A DNA stretch of 64,000 bases from Azospirillaceae bacterium (GCA_031291675.1 JARLIO010000055.1:21396-85395), one strand, 5' to 3'. Shown: positions 1 to 9,777, counted from the first letter of the stretch. Notes: a model not told the origin generated them from the letters alone. Made by a program: numbers and translations.

Positions 1-8
1 TTCCCGAA

Positions 9-1952
9 TTGGTCGAGGCTTTGGTCGAACTCAACCATCTCGTCCGGGGGTCGACACCGACCGATGCCGCGGGTGACCACCGCACCATCGCCCTGCTGAT
101 CCTTCAGGGCCGGCTCTCGACCGTTGCCGCCGGGCTGGAGAATGACTTCAAGGCCGGAACCAGCGGCAATCCCGACGGCTCGCTCCAGCGCGCCCTGCAC
201 GACCGCTACGACCGGCTCCTGGCAACGATGACGCAGCTGAACCGGGATCTGCTGACGCTCGACCTGCACCAAGGTCCTGGCAATGTCGGCGTCGCAGGCG
301 CCGATCCGATCGACCATGCCCACAATCCCGATCCCGGCCTCGATCCCGGCGTTCTGGATGATCGGGTCGTCACCCTGCTCAACGACAGTGTCGAATCCTG
401 GCGCGCCACATCAACCGCGCTGGACCGGCTGCTCCAGCAGCGGATCGACGGTTTCTACCATCGCATGTTTATGCATTTCGCGATCGCCGGCGGCCTGCTG
501 GCGATCATTTTCACCCTGGTTCTGACGGTGGCCCGGCGGATCGCGACACCGATCGCCCATCTGGCCGGCGTTGCCGAGCAGGTCCGTCGCGACAATGATT
601 TCACCGCCCGGGCCACCTGGCGCAGCCGCGACGAGATCGGGCGCCTCTGTGACGCCTTTAATGCGATGCTGGAGCGCCTGCAGATCGAAACACAACGTGA
701 GCAAGAAATGGCGGCGCGGGCCCGGGCCGCCGAAGCGCAGCACGACCTCATCGAGGCGATTCCCCTGCCGCTGCTGGTGACACGGGTCTCGGATGGCCGT
801 GTGCTGCACATCAATCAGCCGGCGTCGGCGCTGCTCGGGCTCCCGCCGACCAATGGGGATGGCCCTGTGCCACAAAACGACTGGTTGTCACCGACCGACC
901 GCGCCGGGCTGTTGGGCGAAGTCCAGAACAAGGGCTTCCTTGATGGCTTCGAGGCGGCGTGCGCCGGCCCGAACGGGTCGACGTTGTGGGCCCTGATCTC
1001 GGCGCGCCTGCTGACCTATCGCAACGAGACGGCGATCCTGACGACCCTGACCCCGATCAATGAACGCCGCCGCATCGAGGGCGAACTGCGCGCCGCCAAA
1101 AACAATGCCGAGTTGGCCCTGACAGAATTGCGCGAGGCCCAGCGCAATCTGATCCAGTCCGAGAAGCTGGCTTCACTGGGCAGTCTGGTCGCGGGCGTGG
1201 CCCATGAAATCAACACCCCGGTCGGGATTGGCCTGACCGGCGCCTCGGCACTGTCGGTCGAAACCACGCGGATCCGCCGCCTCTACCTGGCCGAAGAAAT
1301 GGGCCAGGCCGACTTCGAGGATTTTCTTGGCTTTGCCGAACAGACCACGCAGCTTCTGCTGTCCAACATGGAACGCGCGGCCGCATTGATCCAAAGCTTC
1401 AAGCAGGTCGCCGTCGATCAGGTCAGCGACGAACGGCGCACCTTCGAACTCAGGGGCTATATCGATGAAGTCCTGACCAGTCTCCACCCGGCGATGCGCA
1501 AGAGCCATCTTCAGATTCATGTCGATGGTGCCGACAGGCTCGAAATGGACAGCTATCCCGGGGCGCTGTCCCAGATCCTGACCAACCTGGTGCTCAACGC
1601 CATCCTGCACGCGTTTGACGACGGCGACAGCGGCGAGGTCACAATTGCGCTGTCCGAGCCGACCCGCACCGAGGTCTCAATCCGATTCAGCGACAATGGC
1701 AAGGGTATCCCGGAAAGCTACCTGCATCGTATCTTTGATCCCTTCTTTACCACCCGCCGCGGCTCGGGGGGCTCGGGATTGGGCCTCCACATCGTCTATA
1801 ATATCGTGACCGGAGCGTTGCAGGGACGGATCGATGTCGAAAGTACCGTCGGTTCCGGCACAACTTTCATTTTGACATTGCCGCGTGTTGTCGCGGGAAA
1901 TTCTGTGCCGGACGTCAACACGTCCGGCGCCCTCTTGATGGTGCCGCAATAA
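9..1952 (+). CDS. Sensor histidine kinase, 5' end outside the window
   Basis: Membrane histidine kinase that should phosphorylate the regulator encoded immediately downstream. The reading frame is open to the window edge, so the true start lies upstream; the TTG at 9 is only the first possible codon seen. From that point: a putative periplasmic helical region to about residue 150, one membrane segment (about 155-177), a HAMP linker (about 175-228), a PAS-like region (about 245-350), the H-box GVAHEINTP (histidine about 399), an N-box near NLVLNAILHAF, and the G-boxes DNGKGIP and GGSGLGLHIV. These are the residues expected of an active HisKA/HATPase kinase. Its stop codon abuts the ATG of the next gene, so the two are almost certainly co-transcribed and translationally coupled. 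The signal sensed cannot be told from the sequence. Confidence 0.9.
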   Translation: MVEALVELNHLVRGSTPTDAAGDHRTIALLILQGRLSTVAAGLENDFKAGTSGNPDGSLQRALHDRYDRLLATMTQLNRDLLTLDLHQGPGNVGVAGADPIDHAHNPDPGLDPGVLDDRVVTLLNDSVESWRATSTALDRLLQQRIDGFYHRMFMHFAIAGGLLAIIFTLVLTVARRIATPIAHLAGVAEQVRRDNDFTARATWRSRDEIGRLCDAFNAMLERLQIETQREQEMAARARAAEAQHDLIEAIPLPLLVTRVSDGRVLHINQPASALLGLPPTNGDGPVPQNDWLSPTDRAGLLGEVQNKGFLDGFEAACAGPNGSTLWALISARLLTYRNETAILTTLTPINERRRIEGELRAAKNNAELALTELREAQRNLIQSEKLASLGSLVAGVAHEINTPVGIGLTGASALSVETTRIRRLYLAEEMGQADFEDFLGFAEQTTQLLLSNMERAAALIQSFKQVAVDQVSDERRTFELRGYIDEVLTSLHPAMRKSHLQIHVDGADRLEMDSYPGALSQILTNLVLNAILHAFDDGDSGEVTIALSEPTRTEVSIRFSDNGKGIPESYLHRIFDPFFTTRRGSGGSGLGLHIVYNIVTGALQGRIDVESTVGSGTTFILTLPRVVAGNSVPDVNTSGALLMVPQ

Positions 1953-3857
1953 ATGCCCAAGCTGGTTTTTGCCAACAAGAAAACCAAGGTTCCTCCCCCC
2001 AACGACGATGACGGCGGGACCCCCTGGAAAGTCCTGATCGTCGACGACGATGCCGAGGTCCACGCAGTGACCCGCCTGGCGCTGCGCAACCTGAAATTCC
2101 ACAACCGCACGCTGGAGTTCCTGCACGCCCATTCCGGCAAGGACGCCGTCGCGTTGATCGAGCAGCATCGCGATATCGCGCTGATTCTGCTCGATGTCGT
2201 GATGGAAACCGACGATGCCGGGTTGCGCTTGGTCGAACATATCCGTGGCGAGCTGCGCAACCATAATGTCCGCATCGTGCTGCGCACCGGCCAGCCGGGC
2301 CAGGCGCCGGAAACCGAGGTCATCCACCGCTACGATATCAACGACTACAAAGCCAAGACCGAGCTGACCCAGCAGAAACTCTGCACCACCGTGGTCACAG
2401 CCTTGCGCGGCTATCGCGATCTTGTCGCGATCGAAACCAGCCGCAAGGGGCTGCGCAAGATCATCGAGGCCTCGGCATCGCTGATGCAGAGCGGATCGAT
2501 GAAGAAATTTGCCAGCGGCGTCCTGACCCAGCTGGGCGGCCTGCTGGGGACATCCAACAGCGGCATCCTGTGTACCCAGGCCACGCCGGGCAGCATCGGC
2601 GATCTCGCCATTCTCGCCGCATCGGGACGCTTCGAGAATCTGGAAGACGCGACCGGGGACAAGCTCGACACCCTGGTCCGCGAACGCATCGCCGGCGCGG
2701 TGCGCAGCGGTACAACGATCTGCGAACCGGGCTACACCACACTGCATATGCGCGCGCTCGACGACCGCGATGTCCTGATCTATGTCGAGGCCGAAAGGCC
2801 TCTCAATGATGTCGACCGATCCCTGGTCGAGGTGTTTGGCGCCAACATCGCGGTCTGCTTCAAGAATCTTGAGATGTTCGAGCAGACATTGCGGGACAAC
2901 GAACGGCTGGAACAACGCGTCGCCGAACGCACCCGGGATCTGCACGAACGCGAGGAACGCCAACGGGCCATCCTGGAGGGCAGCCCGGTCGGTGCCGCCA
3001 TCCTGCGGCTGTCCGACGGCGCGCAGTTGTTCGCCAACAGCCGCCTGTGCCATCTGCTCCAGGAATTCGCCGGTCCGACCGACGCGCCCCTGCTCGATAT
3101 TCTGCTGGCCGACCCAACCGAAGGCGAACGCATCCGCGCTGCCATCGCCGGTCAGGGCGAGGTCAGTGATGCCGAGATCCAGATCGCCCGACCGGGCGGC
3201 GGCACGTTCTGGGCGCTGCTGACCGCCCGGCCGATAACGATCAACGGCGAAGCGGCGGTCCTGGTCTGGCTCTACGACATTACCCTGCGAAAGCTTTTGG
3301 AACAGGAGCTGATGCGCCAGGCGACCCAGGACTATCTGACCGGCATTCCCAACCGCCGCCGTTTTCTGGAACTTGCCGAACAAGAGTTGCGACGGACCCA
3401 GCGCTATCAACACCCGATGTCGGTGTTGATGATCGATATCGACCGCTTCAAAAACATCAACGATACGTTTGGTCACCAGGTCGGAGACGAGGCGATCCGG
3501 GTCATCAGTGACACCTGCGTCAAGACCCTGCGCGCCCTCGACATTTTTGGCCGCATGGGCGGCGAGGAGTTCGCGGCCATCCTGCCGGAAACTCCCGAAG
3601 AGCAGGCCGTTCTGGTCGCCGAACGGATCCGCCAGGCGGTGGCCTCGGTGGCGCTACCGCTTGAGAGTGGCACGGTGCTGCACTTCACCGTCAGCATCGG
3701 CGTCGCCGCGCCGCATGAGGCCGAGGCCCTCATCGATCCCGCCCTGGCCCGTGCCGATTCCGCGCTCTACGACAGCAAATATGGTGGCCGCAACCGCGTC
3801 AGCCGGTTCACCATGGTCCGGCCCAGCGGTCTCGACGGCAAGCACAGCGATCTTTGA
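1953..3857 (+). CDS. Response regulator with REC, DUF3369, PAS and GGDEF domains (diguanylate cyclase)
   Basis: Probably makes cyclic-di-GMP in response to the upstream kinase. Domains in order: REC (about 25-150; IVDDD acidic pocket and phospho-acceptor Asp near 81 in LILLDVV), a DUF3369-type region (about 155-310), a short coiled linker (LEQRVAERTRDLHERE), a PAS domain (about 330-445) and a C-terminal GGDEF domain (about 455-625). The active site reads GGEEF, a functional variant, and an RALD sequence sits five residues before it where the inhibitory I-site (RxxD) belongs. Both synthesis and product inhibition are therefore expected; this is inferred from motifs. The ATG directly follows the kinase stop codon with no gap. 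DUF3369 regulators are often paired with kinases of this type. Confidence 0.9.
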   Translation: MPKLVFANKKTKVPPPNDDDGGTPWKVLIVDDDAEVHAVTRLALRNLKFHNRTLEFLHAHSGKDAVALIEQHRDIALILLDVVMETDDAGLRLVEHIRGELRNHNVRIVLRTGQPGQAPETEVIHRYDINDYKAKTELTQQKLCTTVVTALRGYRDLVAIETSRKGLRKIIEASASLMQSGSMKKFASGVLTQLGGLLGTSNSGILCTQATPGSIGDLAILAASGRFENLEDATGDKLDTLVRERIAGAVRSGTTICEPGYTTLHMRALDDRDVLIYVEAERPLNDVDRSLVEVFGANIAVCFKNLEMFEQTLRDNERLEQRVAERTRDLHEREERQRAILEGSPVGAAILRLSDGAQLFANSRLCHLLQEFAGPTDAPLLDILLADPTEGERIRAAIAGQGEVSDAEIQIARPGGGTFWALLTARPITINGEAAVLVWLYDITLRKLLEQELMRQATQDYLTGIPNRRRFLELAEQELRRTQRYQHPMSVLMIDIDRFKNINDTFGHQVGDEAIRVISDTCVKTLRALDIFGRMGGEEFAAILPETPEEQAVLVAERIRQAVASVALPLESGTVLHFTVSIGVAAPHEAEALIDPALARADSALYDSKYGGRNRVSRFTMVRPSGLDGKHSDL

Positions 3858-3944
3858 TCCGGACGCGCGGTCTCGACGATCGTCGCGGTTGCCATCCAAC
3901 CAAACGATTGGTAGGGTGGGCGTCCCCAATTCGAAGGACCGGGC

Positions 3945-4541
3945 GTGACACAGAAAACCGATCGGGACACCGTCATCGAACGCGCGCTGGATCTGATCCG
4001 TCTGCGCGGCTACCACAAGACCACGATGAACGATGTCGCAGCCGCCTGTGGCCTGCTCAAGGGAAGCCTGTACCATTATTTCCCGGGCAAGGAAGCGCTT
4101 GCGGTGGCGGTGATGGAGCGGGTCTGCGAGACCTTCGTCAAACACATCGTCGACATTGCCCAGGACGAGGCGGTTCCGGTCGAAGCCCGGCTGGAAGCCA
4201 TCATGGACGAAACCCGCAAGTATTTCCTGAGCCGCGAGGGCGGCTGCATCATGGGCAATGTCGCGCTCGAGGCCATCGACGCGGTTCCCGAATTCCGCCC
4301 CATCGTCCGGAAATATTTCAAGGACTGGATCGCGGCGCTCGCCCGGCTTTACGAAAGCCGGTTCCCCGCCAAGATCGCGTTACGCCAGGCGGAGCGCATC
4401 GTCGCGATGATCCAGGGTACGATCATGATGATGCGGGTTTATCAGGATAGCAGCATGTTCGAGATGGCGATCAGCGATATTCTGCGCGATTTCCGCGCAG
4501 CACCGGTGATAACGACCGAGGTGGCGTTCGCCGCGGCGTAG
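3945..4541 (+). CDS. TetR/AcrR-family transcriptional regulator
   Basis: A 198-residue TetR-type repressor. The N-terminal DNA-binding domain (about residues 8-55) contains the helix-turn-helix TTMNDVAAACGLLKGSLYHY followed by FPGKEAL, a standard TetR signature. The rest is the helical ligand and dimerisation domain, of the kind that ends with a QAERIVAMIQG helix. It starts at GTG 3945; no earlier in-frame start fits the HTH position. It is not obviously part of an operon with the diguanylate cyclase, which ends 87 bp upstream. The next gene is a small membrane protein about 290 bp downstream. The ligand and targets are unknown. Confidence 0.88.
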   Translation: MTQKTDRDTVIERALDLIRLRGYHKTTMNDVAAACGLLKGSLYHYFPGKEALAVAVMERVCETFVKHIVDIAQDEAVPVEARLEAIMDETRKYFLSREGGCIMGNVALEAIDAVPEFRPIVRKYFKDWIAALARLYESRFPAKIALRQAERIVAMIQGTIMMMRVYQDSSMFEMAISDILRDFRAAPVITTEVAFAAA

Positions 4542-4717
4542 CGGACGCTTCCCAGCGACAGCACGGCCGATGGCAGGGTTGCGCTGGTCTTCCCGCCGCC
4601 ATTGCCCCATATTGATCGAGAACACCAGCCCGCGACGCGCGCGACACATCGCGGGTTGGGATCTGCGGTGACCGCCGCCGCGGCGCGCAAGGGCCGAAGC
4701 CGGCAGGACGTGTAAAC

Positions 4718-4743
4718 GCAACGGTCATTTCTTGTGACCGTTG
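4718..4743. repeat. 26-bp dispersed element, copy 1 (9-bp inverted repeat)
   Basis: The arms CAACGGTCA and TGACCGTTG are separated by 8 bp. A near-identical copy (24 of 26 positions) lies at 25299-25324, also in an intergenic region and also ahead of a gene. It could be an operator or a short repeat. No known regulator is recognised from the sequence. Confidence 0.5.
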
Positions 4744-4827
4744 TGAGGGCTCGCTCGATATTGGCGCGTTGCAGGCGCCGCGGCTGTGCCACGGTCTGGG
4801 CGGTTCCGACAACAATGGTGGAACGAC

Positions 4828-5025
4828 ATGGCGCCATCCAACAATGACGACGAGGACGAAGACGGCAACCGTCAGACCCGCAGTCTGGCCGGATTGGCGG
4901 TGATCCTGTTGCTGTGCGTCGCCAGCCTGTTCCTGATCCACCGCCTGACCGCGGTCAGCCGCACCGAAGACTGCCTGATGGCGGGCCACACCAACTGCGC
5001 CCCGGTGACCGTACCGGGGCGGTAG
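4828..5025 (+). CDS. Small single-pass membrane protein, unknown function
   Basis: A 65-residue protein with an acidic, Asn-rich N-terminus (MAPSNNDDEDEDG), one hydrophobic segment (about residues 20-40, LAGLAVILLLCVASLFLI) and a short C-terminal tail with two cysteines (EDCLMAGHTNC). The ATG at 4828 is preferred over an in-frame upstream start at 4786 because it removes a basic leader that does not fit. A GGTGG lies about 9 bp upstream. It faces the efflux operon tail to tail with a gap of only 24 bp. No function is recognised. The paired cysteines, predicted periplasmic by the positive-inside rule, could be redox-active, but that is a guess. Confidence 0.6.
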   Translation: MAPSNNDDEDEDGNRQTRSLAGLAVILLLCVASLFLIHRLTAVSRTEDCLMAGHTNCAPVTVPGR

Positions 5026-5049
5026 CCCGAACCGGACGGGCGTTCGCTC

Positions 5050-6474
5050 TCACTTTTGCGTCACCGGCGCGTCGAACAGGGCGCCACCGCCCAGGGCCTT
5101 GTAGAGACCGATCACCGCCAGCACCTCGGCCAAATCGCTTTGAGCCAAGCTGTCGTCGCTCTGGAACACGGCGCGCTGGCTATCCAGAACTTTCAGGAAG
5201 TCGGTCAGGCCGCGGGCGTAAAGTTGCGTCGCATGATCCAGCGCCGTGCGTTCGTCCGCCGCGGCCGCTTCCAGCAGGGCACGGCGCCGGGCCTCGGTGG
5301 CGCGATTGACCAGTTGGTCCTCGACATCCCGAAAGGCGATCCGGATCGCCTGTTGGTAGGCCAATCGATCCTGTTCGGCGACGGCCTGTGCCACCGCGAT
5401 CCGCGCCCGGGTCCGACCGCCATCATACAGAGTCTGGTTGGCGGCGAGCCCAACGGACCACACCAGGCTTTCGCCCAGGAACAGGTCGTGGACGTTACTG
5501 ACCATCGGCCCGATCGCCAGGGGAATCTTGAAATGTGGGAACAGGTCGGCGGTGGCGACACCGATTTGTGCGGTCGCCGCCGCAAGGCGCCGCTCCGCCT
5601 GCTTGATGTCCGGTCGGTTGCGCACCACCTCGGACGGCAGCGTCGCCGGCAGTTCCGGCGGCACGGGTATCGGCCGGCCAGGCGCGGTGAGCACCGGTTC
5701 CTGATCGCCCGGGAAGCCACCGACCAGAACACTGATGGCGTGACTCAACCGCGCGATCGCAGCCTGGAGCGGTGGCAGCCGGCTCTCGGACGCCTCGACA
5801 GCGGCACGGGCCCGCAACACATCGAGCTCGCGCCCCAATCCTGCGGTCAAGGCCCGCCGGGTCAAGGCCAGCATCTGGCGTTCGGCGGCGATGTTGCGTT
5901 CGGCAATGGCGAGCCGGCTTTGGTCACTGCGCAGCGTCGCGTAATCGACGGCAATCTCGGCCAGCAGGCTGACCAGGATGGCGCGGCGGTCTTCGACCGA
6001 CACCTCAACCTGGGCGTCGGCCGCCTCAACGGCCCGGCGCGTGCCGCCGAACACGTCAATCTCCCACGCCGCATCCAGGCCGCCTTCATAGGTCTTGTAG
6101 CCGCCGACACCCGGCGGATAAGTCAGCCTTTCGCTGGAACGCGCGCTGGTCCCGGATGCCTCGGCGGCAATCGTCGGCAACTCCGTTGCCGCCACGATGT
6201 CCCGCTCGGCCCGCGCTTCGACCAGTCGCTGCATCGCGCGCTTGAGATCGAGATTGCCGGCGATCGCCTGATCGATCAGCCGGTCGAGCAGCGGGTCGTC
6301 GAAGCGGCGCCACCACGCCGACAAATCCACCGGGCGAACCGGCGCATCCCCATCGGCGCAGACCTCGGTCCAATGATCGGGAACATCCGGCACCGACGCC
6401 TGATAGTCCGGCCCGACCGTGCAGCCGGCCGCGAGGCCGAGCATGAATAACGCGGCCAAATTCCGATATCTCAT
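5050..6474 (-). CDS. Outer-membrane efflux lipoprotein, NodT family
   Basis: TolC-like outer membrane channel of a tripartite efflux pump. The start chosen is the ATG at 6474, which gives a lipoprotein signal peptide (MRYRNLAALFMLGLAAGC, lipobox LAAGC, then TVGPDY, the classical NodT/OprM N-terminus). Two OEP repeats follow, with long alpha-helical stretches around residues 75-270 and 290-460; the total of 474 aa is normal for the family. The start codon overlaps the stop of the membrane-fusion gene by one base (TGATG), so translation is coupled. It is the last gene of a five-gene operon (MarR regulator, FUSC pump, DUF1656, HlyD, channel). Confidence 0.9.
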   Translation of the reverse strand: MRYRNLAALFMLGLAAGCTVGPDYQASVPDVPDHWTEVCADGDAPVRPVDLSAWWRRFDDPLLDRLIDQAIAGNLDLKRAMQRLVEARAERDIVAATELPTIAAEASGTSARSSERLTYPPGVGGYKTYEGGLDAAWEIDVFGGTRRAVEAADAQVEVSVEDRRAILVSLLAEIAVDYATLRSDQSRLAIAERNIAAERQMLALTRRALTAGLGRELDVLRARAAVEASESRLPPLQAAIARLSHAISVLVGGFPGDQEPVLTAPGRPIPVPPELPATLPSEVVRNRPDIKQAERRLAAATAQIGVATADLFPHFKIPLAIGPMVSNVHDLFLGESLVWSVGLAANQTLYDGGRTRARIAVAQAVAEQDRLAYQQAIRIAFRDVEDQLVNRATEARRRALLEAAAADERTALDHATQLYARGLTDFLKVLDSQRAVFQSDDSLAQSDLAEVLAVIGLYKALGGGALFDAPVTQK

Positions 6475-7430
6475 CACCGGACCCCGCCTCGGTCGGTGAT
6501 TTCCCGGAGCCACGTCCAGGTTTCCTGCAGCCACGCCATCGGATTTCGCTTGGGATCACCCGCCAGGTCCAGCGCATCGCGGCCGATCGACACCGTGCAG
6601 GTCGTGCCGGCGATCAAGCTCATCCCTTCGGGGACGCGGTCGATCACCAGCTTCACCGGGACCCGCTGGGCCAATCGAACCCAGGTGAAGACCGGGTTGA
6701 CCTGGGGCAGGCCGGCGCCATCGGGTTCGGCATTGGGGTCGGCGATGCCGCGACCGATACTCTCGACATGACCGGACAATGGCTGTTCGAACCCCATCAG
6801 TTGAATGCGGGCCAGATCACCGCGATGGATCGCCCCCAGCTTGGTTTCCTCGAAATAGCCCACCACCCAAAATCGGTCGGCATTGACCAGGGCGATGCGG
6901 GGGACACCGACCGCCATGAAGTCGCCAACCCGAAGATTCAGATTGGTGACAAAACCATTGACCGGGGCATGAACCGTTGCCCGCTCCAGATTCAACTTGG
7001 CGATGTCAACCGCGACCTGCGCCGCGGCAAAGGCCGCCCCGGCGACCCCGGCGGTGTTGCGGGTGCGATCGATTTCCTCGGCGGAGACAACCCCGGTCAT
7101 CCCGGCCCGCCGCCGCTGGTCGCTGAGCCGCTGATCGCGTTCCTGCCGGCGCTGATCAAGCTCGGCTTCGGCCTGGGCCAGTGCCAGGTGAAACCGGACG
7201 GGATCGACCTGAAACAGGACGTCACCCTTATGGACCATCTGGTTGTCGGTGACAGGCAGCGCGACAACGGTCCCGGCAACCTCTGAGGCGACGGCGACAA
7301 CCTCGGCACGAACCCGGCCGTCCCGCGTCCAGGGCAGGACCATATAGTAACGCCACAGCGCGGCAACGAGGAACACGGCAACAGCAACGGTCGCCAAAGT
7401 GATGGCGACACGGATGACCTTCGCGAACAT
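6474..7430 (-). CDS. HlyD/AaeA-type membrane fusion protein
   Basis: Periplasmic adaptor of the efflux pump (318 aa). It has one N-terminal membrane anchor (about residues 7-28), then a biotinyl-lipoyl half-motif (VRAEVVAVASEVAGTVVALP), a short helical hairpin (about 80-140) and the second lipoyl half (TVHAPVNGFVTNLNLRVGD), followed by a beta-barrel. The length and the WTRDGRVRAE motif resemble AaeA of the p-hydroxybenzoate efflux system rather than long RND adaptors. It lies 11 bp downstream of the DUF1656 gene and overlaps the channel gene by one base. The aromatic-acid substrate is inferred from the family. Confidence 0.9.
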   Translation of the reverse strand: MFAKVIRVAITLATVAVAVFLVAALWRYYMVLPWTRDGRVRAEVVAVASEVAGTVVALPVTDNQMVHKGDVLFQVDPVRFHLALAQAEAELDQRRQERDQRLSDQRRRAGMTGVVSAEEIDRTRNTAGVAGAAFAAAQVAVDIAKLNLERATVHAPVNGFVTNLNLRVGDFMAVGVPRIALVNADRFWVVGYFEETKLGAIHRGDLARIQLMGFEQPLSGHVESIGRGIADPNAEPDGAGLPQVNPVFTWVRLAQRVPVKLVIDRVPEGMSLIAGTTCTVSIGRDALDLAGDPKRNPMAWLQETWTWLREITDRGGVR

Positions 7431-7441
7431 GGATCAGGATC

Positions 7442-7636
7442 TCAGGAAAAGGGAAGTACAAGCGTAAATGCCACGACGAATAGCGCGATTTCGAACAGGG
7501 CCTGGTACCAGACTCTTTCGAGAACGCCGGCTCTCTCCAGCACGTAGCGGCAGAGAAAGAATACCGGAATAGAGAGAAGGAAATTGATCGCGAACGGAGC
7601 GAAATAGATGCCGCTCGCATTGATTTTATCGATCAT
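7442..7636 (-). CDS. DUF1656 (AaeX-like) small inner-membrane protein
   Basis: A 64-residue protein with two hydrophobic segments (about 12-30 and 45-63). DUF1656 proteins sit between the FUSC-type pump and its HlyD adaptor in AaeXAB-type systems, as here. Their exact role is not established; a small pump subunit or assembly factor is usually assumed. The ATG (7636) overlaps the TGA of the FUSC gene in an ATGA arrangement, which indicates translational coupling. Confidence 0.85.
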   Translation of the reverse strand: MIDKINASGIYFAPFAINFLLSIPVFFLCRYVLERAGVLERVWYQALFEIALFVVAFTLVLPFS

Positions 7637-9777
7637 GATGATTTTCCCATCAGGGACAATGCCGCGCGAAAGAAATAGCGATAGCGCCTGAGCAGCAGTG
7701 AAATTTCGAGCAGTGACGCCACCACCCGCGCAACCCGGGCCTCCAGCAACTCCGGGTTTGTTGCCGCAACCTCGACCAAAGCCTGCGCGGCGTCGTCGGC
7801 CTGGTGCGCCACGATCTCGGGGCCGGCGCGCAGCGCGCGCAGCGCCTTCAATACCGGGGCCACGGTCGCCTGGACCGCCGGGCTGAGCGGCGCCAACTGG
7901 GCGCGCAGCACCTGGAGACGAAGAATTTCGCGACCGACGCGTAACGCGGCATAGCCGCCCTGCATCAGGCCATCCTGATCAACGTCCGATGCCCGGATGC
8001 GTGCGCCCAGACGCAGCAGACGGACATGCATCCGTGTTTCCCAGGCGGCGGGCGGCAGCGGCCGGCGCAAGCGTGGCAAGGCCTGGACGTCCCGAACAAT
8101 AGCGCGCACCAGGTCACGGACCTGGCGGCGGGGATTGACCGGCAGGATCAGGGCGTAGATCAGCGCCGCCAAGGCGGCGCCGGCGATCATCGCCAGGGCA
8201 GTGTTAAGAAGGCCGACAACGTCATAATGCATCGGGTTCCCCGGCGCGAGGAATGTCGGGAAAAACACCAGAATGCCGAGGCCGATAAAGGCCGATTTCG
8301 GGTTGAGCGAAACCAGCATCGCCGGAAACAAGGTTACCGTCAGCACCAGCGCCAGCAGGGGAAAATTATCGATCTGCGGAATCACGAACACCAGGTAGAC
8401 CAGCGCCAACGCCGCGGCCAGGACGGTCCCCTTGACGAAGGCCATGGCATCCCGCCCGGGACGATCGCGCTGCGCCAACAGCGCGACATTGGGAACGGTC
8501 GTCATCACCATTGCGGCACCCGCGGGCCACGCCGTCGCAATCCACAACAAGCCGGCGAGCCACACCGCGGCGGTGGCGCGAAGGCCATTGACCGCGGCCC
8601 ATCGCCAATCGCGGTGATAGATCACAATCGCACCGCGCTCCTCGACCGGGCGGGCATTCACCCCGATGGCACCGTCGATTGCCGCCGTGACCGCGTCGAG
8701 CAATTCGCACAAACGATCCTGCGCGATCAGGGTGGTCACGTCCTGCGGCGACAACGCGACCTCGACGGCATCGCGGATGGCCCCGAGTTCGGTCAGGATG
8801 CGGCGCGCCCCGTCAACCGTCGCGACCCGGTCGCCGGCCCGCAGCAGCCCGATCAAATCCGCAAGCCTGATGCGCACCGCCGCGACCGCCCGGGTCAGAA
8901 CTTCATGGTACGGTCCGGGCCGCCGCTCCGCCGTCATCAAGGCGTCATGGGCGGCACTGGCGGCGGTCAGCGCACCCAGCATGGCCACGACCGATGCCCG
9001 TTGCGCGTCGGCCTGGCGGCTCATCGCCGCCGTCTCCAGCGCGGCGAACTCGATCAGATTGTCGAGGTCGAGGACCGTCGCGCGCACGGCACCGTGGCGC
9101 GCCGACAGTGCCACGGTCCTGTCGCCGGACAAGGCCTGATCGATGAAGGTCATGAGATCAAGCAGGCTTCGGCGCAGCCGCTCCGTCAAAGTCCCCGCGG
9201 TTTGGCGGCGGCTGAGCAGCGAGCCGACCAGCGCCGAACACATCACCCCCAACATCACGACCGCGACCCGGTTCGCCGCAAGCGTCAGGATCCTGTCTGG
9301 CGTTTCCGCGACACCGGGCAACGAAATCAGCCCCACCGTGTAGCCGGCAAGAACGGCGCCATAAGACCGGAAATTGCGCAGCACGGTGGCCGCCGCGGTG
9401 CAACAGCCGACCCAGACACCGAACACCGCCAGATACAGGATCGGTGTCTGCGCAAAACATGCCGCCAGGATCAGCGCGATCAGGCCGCCGATCAGCGTGC
9501 CGCCGCCGCGATACAGGCATTTCGACCACACCATGCCGTGGACCGGATGGGCAACGATGAACACGGTGACCGCGGCCGATGACGGGCTGTCCAATTCGAA
9601 GACATAGGCGAGGTACAGCGCCAGCAGTGCCGCAAGACAGGTCCGCGCCGCATGGGCCCAGCCCGGCGGAGGCAGCGGTAGCCACCCCGTCGGCATCACG
9701 ATGCGGCGGCGCAACAACTCCGGGAAACGGCCCCCCAACCCGACGACGGAACGCACAAGAGCGATCGTCGCGGTCAC
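7633..9777 (-). CDS. FUSC-family (AaeB-like) efflux transporter
   Basis: A 714-residue inner-membrane pump. It has two hydrophobic blocks (about residues 40-190 and 400-545), each with several membrane helices, and soluble regions after each, which is the AaeB/FUSC layout. The first block starts near GWAHAARTCLAALLALYLAY; the second begins near NGLRATAAVWLAGLLWIATA and contains the PNVALLAQRDRPGRD region of these pumps. It starts at GTG 9777, which overlaps the MarR stop (GTGA). Together with the adaptor and channel it should expel small organic or aromatic acids across both membranes. The substrate is inferred from the family. Confidence 0.9.
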   Translation of the reverse strand: MTATIALVRSVVGLGGRFPELLRRRIVMPTGWLPLPPPGWAHAARTCLAALLALYLAYVFELDSPSSAAVTVFIVAHPVHGMVWSKCLYRGGGTLIGGLIALILAACFAQTPILYLAVFGVWVGCCTAAATVLRNFRSYGAVLAGYTVGLISLPGVAETPDRILTLAANRVAVVMLGVMCSALVGSLLSRRQTAGTLTERLRRSLLDLMTFIDQALSGDRTVALSARHGAVRATVLDLDNLIEFAALETAAMSRQADAQRASVVAMLGALTAASAAHDALMTAERRPGPYHEVLTRAVAAVRIRLADLIGLLRAGDRVATVDGARRILTELGAIRDAVEVALSPQDVTTLIAQDRLCELLDAVTAAIDGAIGVNARPVEERGAIVIYHRDWRWAAVNGLRATAAVWLAGLLWIATAWPAGAAMVMTTVPNVALLAQRDRPGRDAMAFVKGTVLAAALALVYLVFVIPQIDNFPLLALVLTVTLFPAMLVSLNPKSAFIGLGILVFFPTFLAPGNPMHYDVVGLLNTALAMIAGAALAALIYALILPVNPRRQVRDLVRAIVRDVQALPRLRRPLPPAAWETRMHVRLLRLGARIRASDVDQDGLMQGGYAALRVGREILRLQVLRAQLAPLSPAVQATVAPVLKALRALRAGPEIVAHQADDAAQALVEVAATNPELLEARVARVVASLLEISLLLRRYRYFFRAALSLMGKSS

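Noticed and set aside
1677..3476. A 599-codon minus-strand frame opposite the GGDEF regulator
   Set aside because: Same reason: the plus-strand protein has clear REC and GGDEF motifs, and the antisense product has no recognisable features.
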